Origin: Stappia indica
Lineage (GTDB): Bacteria; Pseudomonadota; Alphaproteobacteria; Rhizobiales; Stappiaceae
Assembly (NCBI RefSeq): GCF_009789575.1
Contig: NZ_CP046908.1
Location: forward strand, 4,741,001 to 4,805,000
Length of the DNA stretch: 64,000 nt
Reading direction: 5' to 3'
Shown one piece after another: positions 1-8,815 of the stretch. The stretch's first letter is position 1. The number at the start of each line of letters is the position of its first letter. The notes under the pieces are model-generated. The model had not been told where the DNA came from, made no database searches, and was given only the letters and a program-made list of their open reading frames with translations. The position numbers were made by a program, and so were the translations under genes.

Positions 1-358
1 GTAGACGCCGACGGGAATCGCGATGACGGTGGACAGCGCCAGCGCCAGCAGCGCCAGCGGCAATGAGACGGTGATGCGGGCGGCGATGAGATCGGCCACC
101 GGCACCGAATAGGTATAGCTGGTGCCGAGATCGCCGGTGGCAAAGCCGGCGACCCAGCTCACATAGCGCTCCCAGGCAGGTCGGTCGAGGCCGAGCTGGC
201 CGCGCAGCGCGGCGAGCGTGTCGTCCTGCGCGTTGATGCCCAGCATCACCTGCGCAGGGTCGCCCGGCACCACCTCCAGCACCAGGAACACGACCGCTGT
301 CGCGACGATCAGCGTCGCGAACAGTCCGGCAAAGCGTTTGGCGGCGTGGACCAGCATC
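1..358 (-). CDS. Peptide-type ABC transporter permease (DppB/OppB family), 3' end cut by window edge
   Basis: Inner-membrane permease of a dipeptide/oligopeptide importer; only the N-terminal 119 residues are in the window. It starts MLVHAAKRFAGLF, runs through a first hydrophobic segment, then has the soluble stretch with LEVVPGDPAQVML and the LGLDRPAWERYVSW motif typical of DppB-type N-termini, followed by the second membrane segment (SLPLALLALALSTVIAIPVGVY). It points the same way as the family 5 binding protein at 3561-5066 and the M20 peptidase at 5152-6423, so it is probably their transporter partner, although a forward TRAP cassette now lies between them. The rest of the operon (second permease, ATPases) would lie outside the window. 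Family call firm, substrate unknown. Confidence 0.85.
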
Positions 359-613
359 GGGCGAGGCGGCTCCGGGCGAGAATCTGTCGACGCGCCAACG
401 CTATAGGGGAAGAGCCCGGCGGAAAAGGGGGAGGTGACGGCGTAGTGGTCGAACCCGGTCGTTACACCCTCGTCATTTTCCGCGATTTCAGGGGTGCATG
501 GCGCGCACGAGCGGACTAATCTCTGCCTCCCGATCCGCTTGCCGGCCCGGCCGTCCCGCTTGCGGGCGGCGCGCCCCGAAAACACTGCAACGAACGATCC
601 CTTGGGAGGATAC

Positions 614-1567
614 ATGACGATCTGGAGCAAACTCGCCATCGCCGGCCTTGCCGCGCTCGTGCCGCTGTCCGCATCCGCCGAGACGCGCGTGACCTACAAG
701 TCGGCCTCCGCCGGCACCTCCTACTACCAGATGGGTGTGCAGATCGCCGAGGCGATCAAGGCCGGCACCGACGGCGGCATCATCGTCACGCTGGAAGAGA
801 GCCAGGGCTCGGTCCAGAACGTGATGGAAGCGGCAGTTCGGCCGGGCAACTACGTCTTCACCACGCCTCCCGGCCTCGTCGGCCTGGCCCAGGGCGCCAA
901 GGGGCCGTTCGACGGCAAGGGCAACCCGAAGTTCGACGAGATCCGCGCGCTCTTCCCGATCCCTTCGCTGACGATGCATTTCATCATGTCGACGGAGAGC
1001 GGCGTGACCGATTTCGCCGGCATGGAAGGCAAGAACATCCTGATCGGCAAGGGTTCCTTCGGCGCGACGGAAGGCGCCAAGTATCTCGAGCTCTTCGGCC
1101 TGAAGGACAAGGTCAACCTTGCCGACGTCGAGCTGTCCAACGCGGGCGCTGCGCTCAAGAACGGCCAGATCGACGGCTTCGTGACCGCCGGCTCGTGGCC
1201 GGCGCCGAACGTCATCGAGGCAGCCGCCGGCACCGGCGTGGCTCTGCTCTCGCTCTCCGACGAGCAGGTCGCCGCGACCAAGCGCAGCCGTACGGTGATC
1301 CCGGCCGGCACCTATGCGGGTCAGGACAAGGACGTCGTCACCACCTCGCTGGACGTGGTCGCCTTCGCCACCACCGCGATGGATGACGAGACCGCCTACC
1401 AGATGACCAAGACCTTCTGGGAGCAGAAGGAAAAGATGAGTGCCGATGCGCCGTGGTGGAAGGGCGTGACGACCGACATGCTCGCCAGCATTCCCGGCAA
1501 GATCCATCCGGGCGCGCAGCGCTACTATGCGGAAAAGGGCGTCGCCCTGACCGACGCGCAGAAGTAA
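614..1567 (+). CDS. TAXI-family TRAP transporter solute-binding protein
   Basis: Periplasmic receptor of a tripartite ATP-independent transporter of the TAXI class, 317 residues. Residues 1-22 are a Sec signal peptide ending LSASA. The mature protein has the class pattern: SASAGTSYYQMG near the N-terminus for ligand binding, and a C-terminal half with the W-x-x-G and KIHPGAQRYYAEKG stretch typical of TAXI proteins. The ATG at 614 is preceded by GGGAGG at 604-609; an in-frame ATG at 494 would add 40 residues before the signal peptide and is unlikely. The fused permease follows at 1719, separated by a strong hairpin. Substrate cannot be told from sequence; organic acids are common for the class. 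Confidence 0.92.
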   Translation: MTIWSKLAIAGLAALVPLSASAETRVTYKSASAGTSYYQMGVQIAEAIKAGTDGGIIVTLEESQGSVQNVMEAAVRPGNYVFTTPPGLVGLAQGAKGPFDGKGNPKFDEIRALFPIPSLTMHFIMSTESGVTDFAGMEGKNILIGKGSFGATEGAKYLELFGLKDKVNLADVELSNAGAALKNGQIDGFVTAGSWPAPNVIEAAAGTGVALLSLSDEQVAATKRSRTVIPAGTYAGQDKDVVTTSLDVVAFATTAMDDETAYQMTKTFWEQKEKMSADAPWWKGVTTDMLASIPGKIHPGAQRYYAEKGVALTDAQK

Positions 1568-1630
1568 ACATCTGCAACGAACGTCTGGGGCTGGCGCCAG
1601 TGCCGGCCGTCTTCCAGACCGACGCGGTTC

Positions 1631-1653
1631 CGGCCCGGACACAGTCCGGGCCG
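1631..1653 (+). terminator. Hairpin between TRAP receptor and permease genes
   Basis: A perfect 10-bp stem (CGGCCCGGAC / GTCCGGGCCG) with a 3-base loop, followed within 6 bases by TTTT. It lies in the 151-base gap between the binding protein and permease genes and probably acts as a partial terminator or 3'-end stabiliser, giving more receptor than permease. The stem is seen directly; the role is inferred. Confidence 0.6.
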
Positions 1654-1718
1654 ATGCCTTTTCCCCCTCATGGCTTTTGGTTCCGGCTCGGTGCCGGCAG
1701 TTCACCAGGACGGCGTTC

Positions 1719-3476
1719 ATGTCTCTTTCGGCCCGGCTTTTCTGGGCAGCGCTCGGTGCGCTGTCCATCGGCTTCCACCTCTGGCTGGTCTTCACCGGCC
1801 TGGTGCCAAACCTGGTGAGCCGGCCGTTGCACATGGCCCTTGCCGTCCCCTTCGTCTTCGTGCTGATGGCGCGCACTCCGTTCCAGCGCTGGACCGGCCT
1901 GCCGTTGGCTGCCGTCGGCATCGCCGCATGCCTTTGGGTTGCCTGGAACCACGACATGCTGGGCGACCAGTACGGCTTCCTGGCCGACAACGGACAGCTC
2001 GCCATCGCCCTTGCCCTGCTTCTCGTCACGCTGGAGATGGCGCGCCGGGCCATCGGCTGGCCGCTGCCGCTGGTTGCCGGGATTGCGCTCGCCTATGCGG
2101 TCTGGGGCGAGGCGATCCCCGGCGAGTTCGGCCATCCCGGCCTGCCGATGGCGAGCCTGTTCGGCACGCTGACGATTGCCGAAGGCGCCCTGTGGGGCAA
2201 GCTGACCGGCGTCTCGGTCTCGGTCGTTGCCATCTTCGTCATCTTCGGCGCGGTGCTGAATGCCGGTGAGGCGGGGCAGGGCTTCATGAATGTCGCGGCT
2301 GCCGCCGCTGGCCGCCTGCGCGGCGGAGCGGCCAAGGTCTCGGTGATTTCCTCTGCGCTGTTCGGGTCGATCTCGGGTTCGGCCTCCGCCAATGTCGCCT
2401 CCACCGGCGCCATCACCCTGCCGGCAATGACCCGGCTCGGCTATCCGCGCTCGCTCGCCGGCGCTGTCGAGGCGGTCGCCTCTTCCGGCGGCCAGATCAT
2501 GCCGCCGTTGATGGGCGCGGGCGCCTTCGTGATGGTCGAGCTGACCGGCACACCCTATTCGGACATCATGATGGCTGCGCTCCTGCCGGCCTTTCTCTAT
2601 TTCCTCGCCGTTTGGGTCGGCATCGACGCCTTCTCCTTTCGCCATGTGCTGAAGGGCATCGCGCCGGAGGACCGGCCAGCCCTGCGCGCGGTCGTCATCA
2701 CCTCCGCCTTCTTCCTTGTGCCGTTCTCGATCCTGCTGTGGGGCATGTTCGGCCTCAAGGTGACGCCGCAATATGCCGCCTCGCTTGCGATCCTCGTCGG
2801 TGCGTTGCTGCTGGTCCTCGATGCCCGCCTGACATTCGACTGGCGCCGCACCCTGCTGCGGCTGGAGGAGGCGGCGGTGAATTCCGGCCGGCAGATCGCC
2901 ACCATCGCGGCGATCATCCTGTGCGCCTCCATCATCATCGGTGTGCTCGGGCTGACCGGCCTCGGGGTCAAGATCACCTCGTTGATCCTGTCCGGCTCCG
3001 GCGGCTTGCTGTGGCCGGCGCTGCTGCTTACCGCGCTCGCCTGCCTCATCCTGGGCATGGAGGTGCCGACCACGGCCGCCTATGTGATCTGCGTTTCGGT
3101 CGCGGGCCCTGCGCTCACCGCACTCGGCGTGCCGGTGCTGCAGGCGCATCTCTTCGTGTTCTGGTATGCGCTGCTGTCCACCATCACGCCGCCGGTCTGC
3201 GGCGCGGTCTTCATCGCCGCCGGCATGGTCGGGGAGAACTGGCTGAAGGTCGCGGCCTCGGCCATGGCGCTGGGCCTCGGGCTCTATCTCGTGCCGCTCG
3301 GCATGATCGCCAATCCGGACCTGATCGCGCTTGCCGCGGATCCGGCCATGGCGCTGCTCGCCGCGCTCAAGGTCGGCGCGGCCCTGTCCGCCATCTCCTT
3401 CGGCGTCATCGCCCCGATCAATCCGCTGCTGCGCGCCGGGCTCGTTGCGGGCGGCGGCGTGCTGCTCTTCATCTAG
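1719..3476 (+). CDS. TAXI-type TRAP transporter fused permease (small plus large subunit)
   Basis: Inner-membrane Na+-driven permease of the TAXI TRAP system, 585 residues, which is the usual length for proteins in which the 4-helix DctQ-like and 12-helix DctM-like parts are fused. The first roughly 150 residues carry four hydrophobic helices; the DctM part follows with the conserved GSISGSASANVASTGAITLPAM segment region (around residue 220) and SSGGQIMPPLMGAGAF (around 265), and a second half with MEVPTTAAYVI and STITPPVCGAVF. The ATG at 1719 has AGGA 8 bases upstream; a GTG-type upstream extension is not needed. Works with the receptor at 614-1567 as a two-gene transporter. Confidence 0.92.
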   Translation: MSLSARLFWAALGALSIGFHLWLVFTGLVPNLVSRPLHMALAVPFVFVLMARTPFQRWTGLPLAAVGIAACLWVAWNHDMLGDQYGFLADNGQLAIALALLLVTLEMARRAIGWPLPLVAGIALAYAVWGEAIPGEFGHPGLPMASLFGTLTIAEGALWGKLTGVSVSVVAIFVIFGAVLNAGEAGQGFMNVAAAAAGRLRGGAAKVSVISSALFGSISGSASANVASTGAITLPAMTRLGYPRSLAGAVEAVASSGGQIMPPLMGAGAFVMVELTGTPYSDIMMAALLPAFLYFLAVWVGIDAFSFRHVLKGIAPEDRPALRAVVITSAFFLVPFSILLWGMFGLKVTPQYAASLAILVGALLLVLDARLTFDWRRTLLRLEEAAVNSGRQIATIAAIILCASIIIGVLGLTGLGVKITSLILSGSGGLLWPALLLTALACLILGMEVPTTAAYVICVSVAGPALTALGVPVLQAHLFVFWYALLSTITPPVCGAVFIAAGMVGENWLKVAASAMALGLGLYLVPLGMIANPDLIALAADPAMALLAALKVGAALSAISFGVIAPINPLLRAGLVAGGGVLLFI

Positions 3477-3502
3477 CGAACGCCCGCAACGGCGCAATGA
3501 AA

Positions 3503-3531
3503 AGGGGCGGGGCCTTGCGGCCGCCGCCCCT
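3503..3531. terminator. Bidirectional hairpin between convergent genes
   Basis: AGGGGCGG (3503-3510) pairs with CCGCCCCT (3524-3531), with A residues on the left and a T-rich stretch on the right. It sits in the 84-base gap between the convergent TRAP permease (ends 3476) and binding-protein gene (ends 3561), so it can serve both. Confidence 0.6.
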
Positions 3532-3560
3532 CGTCGTTTCTGCCGGCCGTCAGGCCGGGG

Positions 3561-5066
3561 TCATTCCCAATAGACGCCGGTCAGGTCGTTCGCCTGGATC
3601 GGCGAGTTGACCCACATGCCCTTGAGGTTGGCGCTCCACACACCGGCCTTGGCCAGCTGGAACAGGAACACGTTGACCGCATCTTCGGCGATGATCCGCT
3701 GGGCATCGCCCAGCAGCTTGTAGCGCCCCTCGTCTTCCACCGTCGTCGCAAGCTCGGCCATCACCTTGTCGAAGGCCTCGCTGTCATACTGGAAATAGTA
3801 ATCCTTGCGGCCGTATATGTTGATGTCCATCGGCTCGGTATGGGAGATGATGGTGAAGTCGAAGTCCTTGCCCTTGAAGACTTCCGCAAGCCACTGCGCC
3901 CATTCCAGCGGAACCAGCTCAAGCTCGATGCCGATCTTCTTCAGGTCCGAAGCGATCAGCTCGCCGCCGCGGCGGGCATAGGTCGGCGGCGGCAGCTTCA
4001 AGGTCGCCTTGAAGCCGTCCGGATAGCCGGCTTCGGCCAGCAGCGCCTTCGCCTTGTCGAGATCGAGCGGATAGGTGCCCGTCAGGTCCACATAGGCCGG
4101 GTGATGCGGGGCGAAATGGCTGCCGATCGGCGTGCCGTTGCCGAACATCGCGCCGTCGATCACCGCCTGGCGGTCGACCGCATGGGAGATCGCCCGGCGC
4201 ACCCGCACGTCGGCGAGCGGCCCCTTCTTGTTGTTCATGGCGAGGATGGTCTCGCCCTCGGTCGAGCCCACGGCCACGGTGAAGCGCGGGTCGGCTGCCA
4301 GCATCGGCAGGTTCTCGGTCGCCTGGAAGTTCGGGAAGGCGTCGATGTCGCCGGCCATCAGCGCGGCGAGTTCCGCCGCCGGGTCGGAGATGATGCGGAA
4401 CGTCGCCCGGTCGAGCTGCGCCGGCGCGCCCCAGTATTCGGGGTTCTTGGCCAACTCGATGCGGTCGCCCTGCACCCACTGCACCAGCTTGAACGGACCG
4501 GTGCCGATGGGCTTGGAGGTGTTGGAGGAGGCCGTCTCCTCCGCCACCATCGCCGCATCGCCCCAGCCGAGGTTGAACAGGAATGCGCCGTTCGGCTTCT
4601 TCAGGGTCACCTTGAGCGTCAGCGGGTCGACGACCTCGACCTCCTCGATGCCCTCGAACAGCGGCTTCTGTGCGTTGGTGCTGAATTCGCCGCGTGCCCG
4701 GTCGAGCGAGAACTTGGCGTCATTGGCGTCGAAATCGGTGCCGTCGTGATACTTCACGTCCGCCTGCAGGTGGAACGTGTAGGTCAGCCCGTCCTGCGAA
4801 ACCTCCCAGCTCTTCGCGAGCCAGGGCTTGATGGCGCCGTCCGCGTCGATCCGCGTCAGGCCCTCGAAGATGTTGGCATAGGTGATCTCGTCGATGGCCG
4901 CTGCCGCGCCCCCCGTCGGGTCGAGATGCGGCGGCTCCAGCCGCACTCCGATATTGACGTCCGTGCGGATCGTCTGCGCGCCCGCCTGTGTGATGGGGGC
5001 GGTCGTCGCCAGCATCGCCGCAAGGGCGGTGGCGAGCACGCCGCGCCGGGTGAAACGTCCAGTCAT
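3561..5066 (-). CDS. ABC transporter family 5 substrate-binding protein (peptide/nickel class)
   Basis: Periplasmic receptor of a DppA/OppA-type importer, 501 residues. It opens MTGRFTRRGVLATALAAMLATT, a twin-arginine-containing export signal ending AGAQT, then shows the family pattern: PPHLDPTGGAA, NIFEGLTRIDADG, WEVSQDGLTYTFHLQADVKYHDG, GTGPFKLVQW and VRRAISHAVDRQAVI. GGGAGG lies 8 bases before the ATG at 5066; an upstream in-frame ATG at 5150 would precede the signal by 28 residues and is rejected. Downstream of an M20 peptidase on the same strand (85-base gap), suggesting a peptide or acylated amino acid that is imported and cleaved. The matching permease starts at 358. Confidence 0.9.
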   Translation of the reverse strand: MTGRFTRRGVLATALAAMLATTAPITQAGAQTIRTDVNIGVRLEPPHLDPTGGAAAAIDEITYANIFEGLTRIDADGAIKPWLAKSWEVSQDGLTYTFHLQADVKYHDGTDFDANDAKFSLDRARGEFSTNAQKPLFEGIEEVEVVDPLTLKVTLKKPNGAFLFNLGWGDAAMVAEETASSNTSKPIGTGPFKLVQWVQGDRIELAKNPEYWGAPAQLDRATFRIISDPAAELAALMAGDIDAFPNFQATENLPMLAADPRFTVAVGSTEGETILAMNNKKGPLADVRVRRAISHAVDRQAVIDGAMFGNGTPIGSHFAPHHPAYVDLTGTYPLDLDKAKALLAEAGYPDGFKATLKLPPPTYARRGGELIASDLKKIGIELELVPLEWAQWLAEVFKGKDFDFTIISHTEPMDINIYGRKDYYFQYDSEAFDKVMAELATTVEDEGRYKLLGDAQRIIAEDAVNVFLFQLAKAGVWSANLKGMWVNSPIQANDLTGVYWE

Positions 5067-5151
5067 GCCTGAGGCCTCCCGTTCTTTTGCACGTCCTTCG
5101 CCCGTCCGGCCACCGGAGGGGCGGGTTCTCTTCCCGCGTGTGCAGCGCACA

Positions 5152-6423
5152 CTAGCGCGCCATTCCCAGCAACGCCATGGTCGCCTGGGCCATCACCTTG
5201 GCGCTGTCGACCATGTCGTCGATGCCGACGAACTCGTCCGGCCGGTGGGCCATGTCGAGAATGCCGGGGCCATAGGCGATGCAGTCGTGCAGGTGGCCGA
5301 TGCGCGCGATGTGCTTCTGGTCGTAGGAGCCGGGCGAGATCACGTAGTCGGGGCTCTTTGCCAGCACTTCGCGGATGCCGTCCGCCACCGCCCGCACGAC
5401 CGGGGCGTCGCGATCGGTCATGGTCGGGATCACCTCCATCAGGTCGCGGATGCGATAGTCGAAGTTCTGGCGCGTGCGCGTCAGGTCGTCGAGGATCGAC
5501 ATGACCTCGTCCTTGACCTCGTCGAGGCTCTCCTCGATCAGGTAGCGCCGGTCGATGACCATGCGGCAGCTGTCGGGAACGCAAGGGGAGGGCAATCCGT
5601 CGAAGCCTTCCGGCTGGCCGCCATGGACCGAGTTGATGTTCAGCGTCGAGGAGCGCGCGCCTTCCGGAACCACCGGCATGTCGGTGTGCTTGGCGGCAAG
5701 CTTGGGGAAGAGCTCGGTCTCGAACCGGTCGAGCACCGCCCCCATGTGGCGCACCGCGCAGTCGCCCAGGAATGGCATCGAGCCATGGGCGATGGAGCCC
5801 TTGGTCTCGATCTCCGCCCACCACACGCCGCGATGGCCAAGGCAGATGCGGTCCTTGTTCAGCGGCTCGGGGATGATCACGTGGTCGACGCGCGGCTTGG
5901 AGAACATGCCGAGGCGGGCGAGATAGGCAACGCCGCCGAAACCGCCGGATTCCTCGTCCACCGTGCCGGAGATCTCGATGGCGCCGGGAAAGTCCGGCAT
6001 CGCCTCCAGCAGCGCCTCCACCGCGATGATCGAGGCGGCGAGCCCGCCCTTCATGTCGCAGGCGCCGCGTCCGTAGACCTTGCCGTCCTTCACCTCGCCG
6101 CCGAACGGGTCGAAGGTCCACCCGTGGCCGGCCTCGACCACGTCGATATGCGAGTTGAAATGCACGCAAGGCCCCGGCCGGCGCCCCTCGATACGGGCGA
6201 CCACATTGGTGCGCGGATAGCGGGCGCTGTCGCCCGGCGTGTCTTCCGCGCGGATGTAGCGAACCTGAAAGCCGCGCCGCGCCAGCCGGTTGCCGATCAG
6301 TTCGGCGCAAGGCGTATAGGCCTCGCCCGGCGGGTTGATTGTGGGAATACGGATGAGGTCCTGCGTCAGCGCGACGACGTCGTCCCGCTTGTCCTCGACG
6401 CGTCGAAAAAGCGCCTCCAGCAT
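5152..6423 (-). CDS. M20-family metallohydrolase (ArgE/DapE-like)
   Basis: Cytoplasmic zinc-dependent amidohydrolase of the ArgE/DapE/CPG2 family, 423 residues. The metal and catalytic motifs are visible: HFNSHIDVV (His and Asp), GRGACDMKGG (bridging Asp), and TVDEESGGFGG with the catalytic and metal Glu pair; the dimerisation domain lies between about residues 180 and 300. Start ATG 6423 is chosen because an upstream ATG (6477) only adds 18 low-quality residues. It is first in the reverse-strand group with the binding protein at 3561, so it likely deacylates or hydrolyses the imported substrate. The exact substrate (N-acyl amino acid versus dipeptide) cannot be told. Confidence 0.88.
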   Translation of the reverse strand: MLEALFRRVEDKRDDVVALTQDLIRIPTINPPGEAYTPCAELIGNRLARRGFQVRYIRAEDTPGDSARYPRTNVVARIEGRRPGPCVHFNSHIDVVEAGHGWTFDPFGGEVKDGKVYGRGACDMKGGLAASIIAVEALLEAMPDFPGAIEISGTVDEESGGFGGVAYLARLGMFSKPRVDHVIIPEPLNKDRICLGHRGVWWAEIETKGSIAHGSMPFLGDCAVRHMGAVLDRFETELFPKLAAKHTDMPVVPEGARSSTLNINSVHGGQPEGFDGLPSPCVPDSCRMVIDRRYLIEESLDEVKDEVMSILDDLTRTRQNFDYRIRDLMEVIPTMTDRDAPVVRAVADGIREVLAKSPDYVISPGSYDQKHIARIGHLHDCIAYGPGILDMAHRPDEFVGIDDMVDSAKVMAQATMALLGMAR

Positions 6424-6563
6424 GTGGTCTCCCGTGATAGGACTTGAACTGCGCAACCGGTGGTGTCGGGACGGCATCGTGCCTCAGGGCGCACCCGGTT
6501 TCCAGCGCATCCGCAAGGCAGGCCTTGAGGGATTTTCGGGCGGCTCGCCCGGCAGGAGCGGCA

Positions 6564-7541
6564 ATGGCGAAAGACGCGGCGTCACGCGGTGGGGCCCGGC
6601 CGGAAAAATCGATCCTGCCCCCGCTCGTGCGCGGGGCGGCGGGGCCGGGCGCGTCCGTGCTTGCAGCGATGAACCGTCGCCGGCTTCTTGCCAGGGGCCT
6701 GATTCTGCTGGCGATCGGCAGCGGCGTTGCCGCCGGGGCGCTGCTGTTCCTGCCTGCGCCGGTCGAGCCGCCGGCCCCTGTGGAGGCAGCACCGCCCGAT
6801 CCCTTCGCTGGCCTTTCGCCGCGCCTGCGCGCCCGCCTTCTCGACGAGGCGCCCGATGCCGCGCTCGAGCAGCCTGCCGCCTTCAAGCGCGTCTTCGGCG
6901 GCGATCCGCGCGACCTGTGCGAGGCGATCTCCGCGCTCGGCGTGCCCATGTCGGAGTGGCGGCTCGATCCCTTCGTCGCAGGCTTCTGGTATTGCGTCAG
7001 CGACCTCGCGGTGATCGGCCGGGCGACGCCGGACGGGGCGCGCTCCTCGCTCTTCGTCAACCTGCGCGGCCAGTCGGAAGGCGTGCTCAACACCGTGCGC
7101 ATCAAGCTGAACGGCGACAATCCGCAGACGGCGCCGGCCGCCCGCGCCGCCTTGATGCGCGTGCTGGACGCCGTCGGCGAGCGCTATGGCTGGCCCTGGC
7201 CGCCGGAGTTCCGGGCGGCCATCGAGCAGGGCGGAGAGGTCGAGCTGGAGCAGTTCGGCATGCGCCTGCGCGTGCTGCCGGAAGATGCGCAGCTGACGGG
7301 CGACGCGGCCTCCGTCGTCCGCCTCAACGTCATCCTCGACTTCCCGGTCGTCGACCTGGTGGCGCCGGCGGAGATGTTCGCGCCCTTCGCCTGGGAGGAC
7401 GGCGCGCAGGAGCGCCGCCGCAACCGCCCGGTCGGCGGGGCGACGCTGCGCACCCCTCCGTCCGGCGACATCATCTTCAGCGCGCCGGAGGAGGAGACGG
7501 AGGGGGAGCGGCCGCCGCTCAGCGACCGGGAAGGGGGATGA
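6564..7541 (+). CDS. Membrane-anchored protein of unknown function
   Basis: Predicted 325 residues; I do not recognise the family securely. Residues 1-35 are basic and hydrophilic, one transmembrane helix (RRLLARGLILLAIGSGVAAGALLFL) spans about 38-62, then a Pro-rich linker (PAPVEPPAPVEAAPPDP) leads to a soluble, presumably periplasmic domain of about 220 residues containing two Cys (in DLCEAI and WYCVSD) and the phrase LFVNLRGQSEGVLNTVRIKLNG. AGGAG lies 7 bases before the ATG at 6564; ATG 6669 at the helix is an alternative. Its last 23 bases overlap the 3' end of the convergent pirin gene. No operon partner. Confidence 0.7.
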   Translation: MAKDAASRGGARPEKSILPPLVRGAAGPGASVLAAMNRRRLLARGLILLAIGSGVAAGALLFLPAPVEPPAPVEAAPPDPFAGLSPRLRARLLDEAPDAALEQPAAFKRVFGGDPRDLCEAISALGVPMSEWRLDPFVAGFWYCVSDLAVIGRATPDGARSSLFVNLRGQSEGVLNTVRIKLNGDNPQTAPAARAALMRVLDAVGERYGWPWPPEFRAAIEQGGEVELEQFGMRLRVLPEDAQLTGDAASVVRLNVILDFPVVDLVAPAEMFAPFAWEDGAQERRRNRPVGGATLRTPPSGDIIFSAPEEETEGERPPLSDREGG

Positions 7542-8445
7542 ATTCCTCCGCGTCGCCCGGCACCGTGTCGAAGCGCATCTGCTTCCAGTCTTCCTTGGCC
7601 TGGTCGATCCGCTCCTTCGAGGAGGAGACGAAGTTCCACCAGATGTAGCGCGGCCCGTCCATCGGCTCGCCGCCCAGCACCAGGAAGCGCGCCGGCAGGC
7701 TGCCTGTTGCCCGCACCGTGATGTTGTCGCCGGGCTTGAACACCAGCAACTGGCCTTCCTCGAAGCTCTCGCCGGCGATCTCGATGGTGCCGCCGACCGT
7801 GTAGATCGCGCGCTCCTCGTGGGTGGCGTCGACCGGCATGGTGCGGCCCGGCTCGAGCGTCACGTCGGCGTAGATCGTCTCCGAGGCGGTTTTCACCGGC
7901 GCGCGGGCGCCGAATATCTCGCCCGCGATCACCCGCACGCTGATGCCGTGATCCTCCAGGAAGGGCAAGCCATCGCGGCCGACATGCTCGAAGGCCGGTG
8001 CGGTCTCTTCCGCATGCTTGGGCAGCGCCACCCAGCTCTGGATGCCGAACAGCTTGCGCTTGTGTCCCTTCACTTGCGGGTCCTCGCGCTCGGAATGGAC
8101 GATGCCGCTGCCGGCGGTCATCCAGTTCAGCTCGCCCGGGCGGATCGCCAGGTCCGAGCCGAGGCTGTCGCGGTGGTGGATCTCGCCCTCGAACAGATAG
8201 GTCACGGTCGCAAGGCCGATATGCGGATGCGGCCGCACGTCGATGCCGCCGGTCACCAGGAACTCGGCCGGTCCCATCTGGTCGAAGAAGATGAAGGGGC
8301 CGACCATCTGCCGCTTCGGCGAGGGCAGGGCGCGCCGCACCTCGAAGCCGCCGAGGTCTCGGGCGCGCGGCACGATCACCGTGTCGATCAGGTCGCAGGC
8401 TCCGGCATCGCCGGGCGTGGGGTCGAGGTCGGGCATCCAGGTCAT
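7519..8445 (-). CDS. Pirin family protein
   Basis: Bicupin of the pirin family, 308 residues, near the usual 290-300. The N-terminal cupin carries the iron-binding histidines in RPHPHIGLATVTYLFEGEIHHRD and the matching WMTAGSGIVHSER motif; the C-terminal cupin lies at about residues 185-290. Bacterial pirins are reported as quercetinases or redox-responsive regulators; the role here is not evident from neighbours. Start ATG 8445 is preceded by GGGAGA. Transcribed alone; its 3' end overlaps the convergent membrane protein gene by 23 bases. Confidence 0.9.
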   Translation of the reverse strand: MTWMPDLDPTPGDAGACDLIDTVIVPRARDLGGFEVRRALPSPKRQMVGPFIFFDQMGPAEFLVTGGIDVRPHPHIGLATVTYLFEGEIHHRDSLGSDLAIRPGELNWMTAGSGIVHSEREDPQVKGHKRKLFGIQSWVALPKHAEETAPAFEHVGRDGLPFLEDHGISVRVIAGEIFGARAPVKTASETIYADVTLEPGRTMPVDATHEERAIYTVGGTIEIAGESFEEGQLLVFKPGDNITVRATGSLPARFLVLGGEPMDGPRYIWWNFVSSSKERIDQAKEDWKQMRFDTVPGDAEEFIPLPGR

Positions 8446-8815
8446 CGGCAGGTCTCCCTCTGGCGGACTTGCCCTCCTTCGGACAAGCGGCTGGTCACGG
8501 GGCGCCGCCGGAACCGGCAGCAGCCCTTCAGGGTCTCGCCATTCCGCTCGGAAGGCAAGGCACTGCCACCGAGATAACCCATGCTGGAGCTTGCGCTAGG
8601 TGCGGCCGGCGCGACACAGCGTTCGCGCAAGCGGAACCCCTGGCCTGCACCGCGGGCTTCCAATCTCCCATGGCAAATATGTCTTGAAGACGCTCTATCG
8701 AAAGTCGTGCCTCTATGGGAAGTTCAAGAGTATTTTTCTAGGTTGTAACCTCCGTCACCGTGCTGCAATGCTTGACTGCTAACCAGCCGAAAGTTTGATC
8801 CCAGAGTCCTGCCCG
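8446..8815. other. 370-base intergenic region between divergent pirin and sulfatase-fold genes
   Basis: No convincing gene. The left half is GC-rich; 8670-8760 drops sharply in GC and holds an AGGTT-GT-AACCT dyad at 8740-8751, a candidate regulator site upstream of the hydrolase gene at 8816. Promoters for both divergent genes should lie here, but I cannot assign -35/-10 boxes with confidence. Confidence 0.4.

Noticed and set aside
1668-3497. Long reverse-strand open frame of about 609 codons opposite the TRAP permease
   Set aside because: Low-complexity Arg/Gly/Asp/Gln-rich translation with no recognisable domain, fully antisense to a well-conserved permease; a typical artefact of GC-rich coding DNA.
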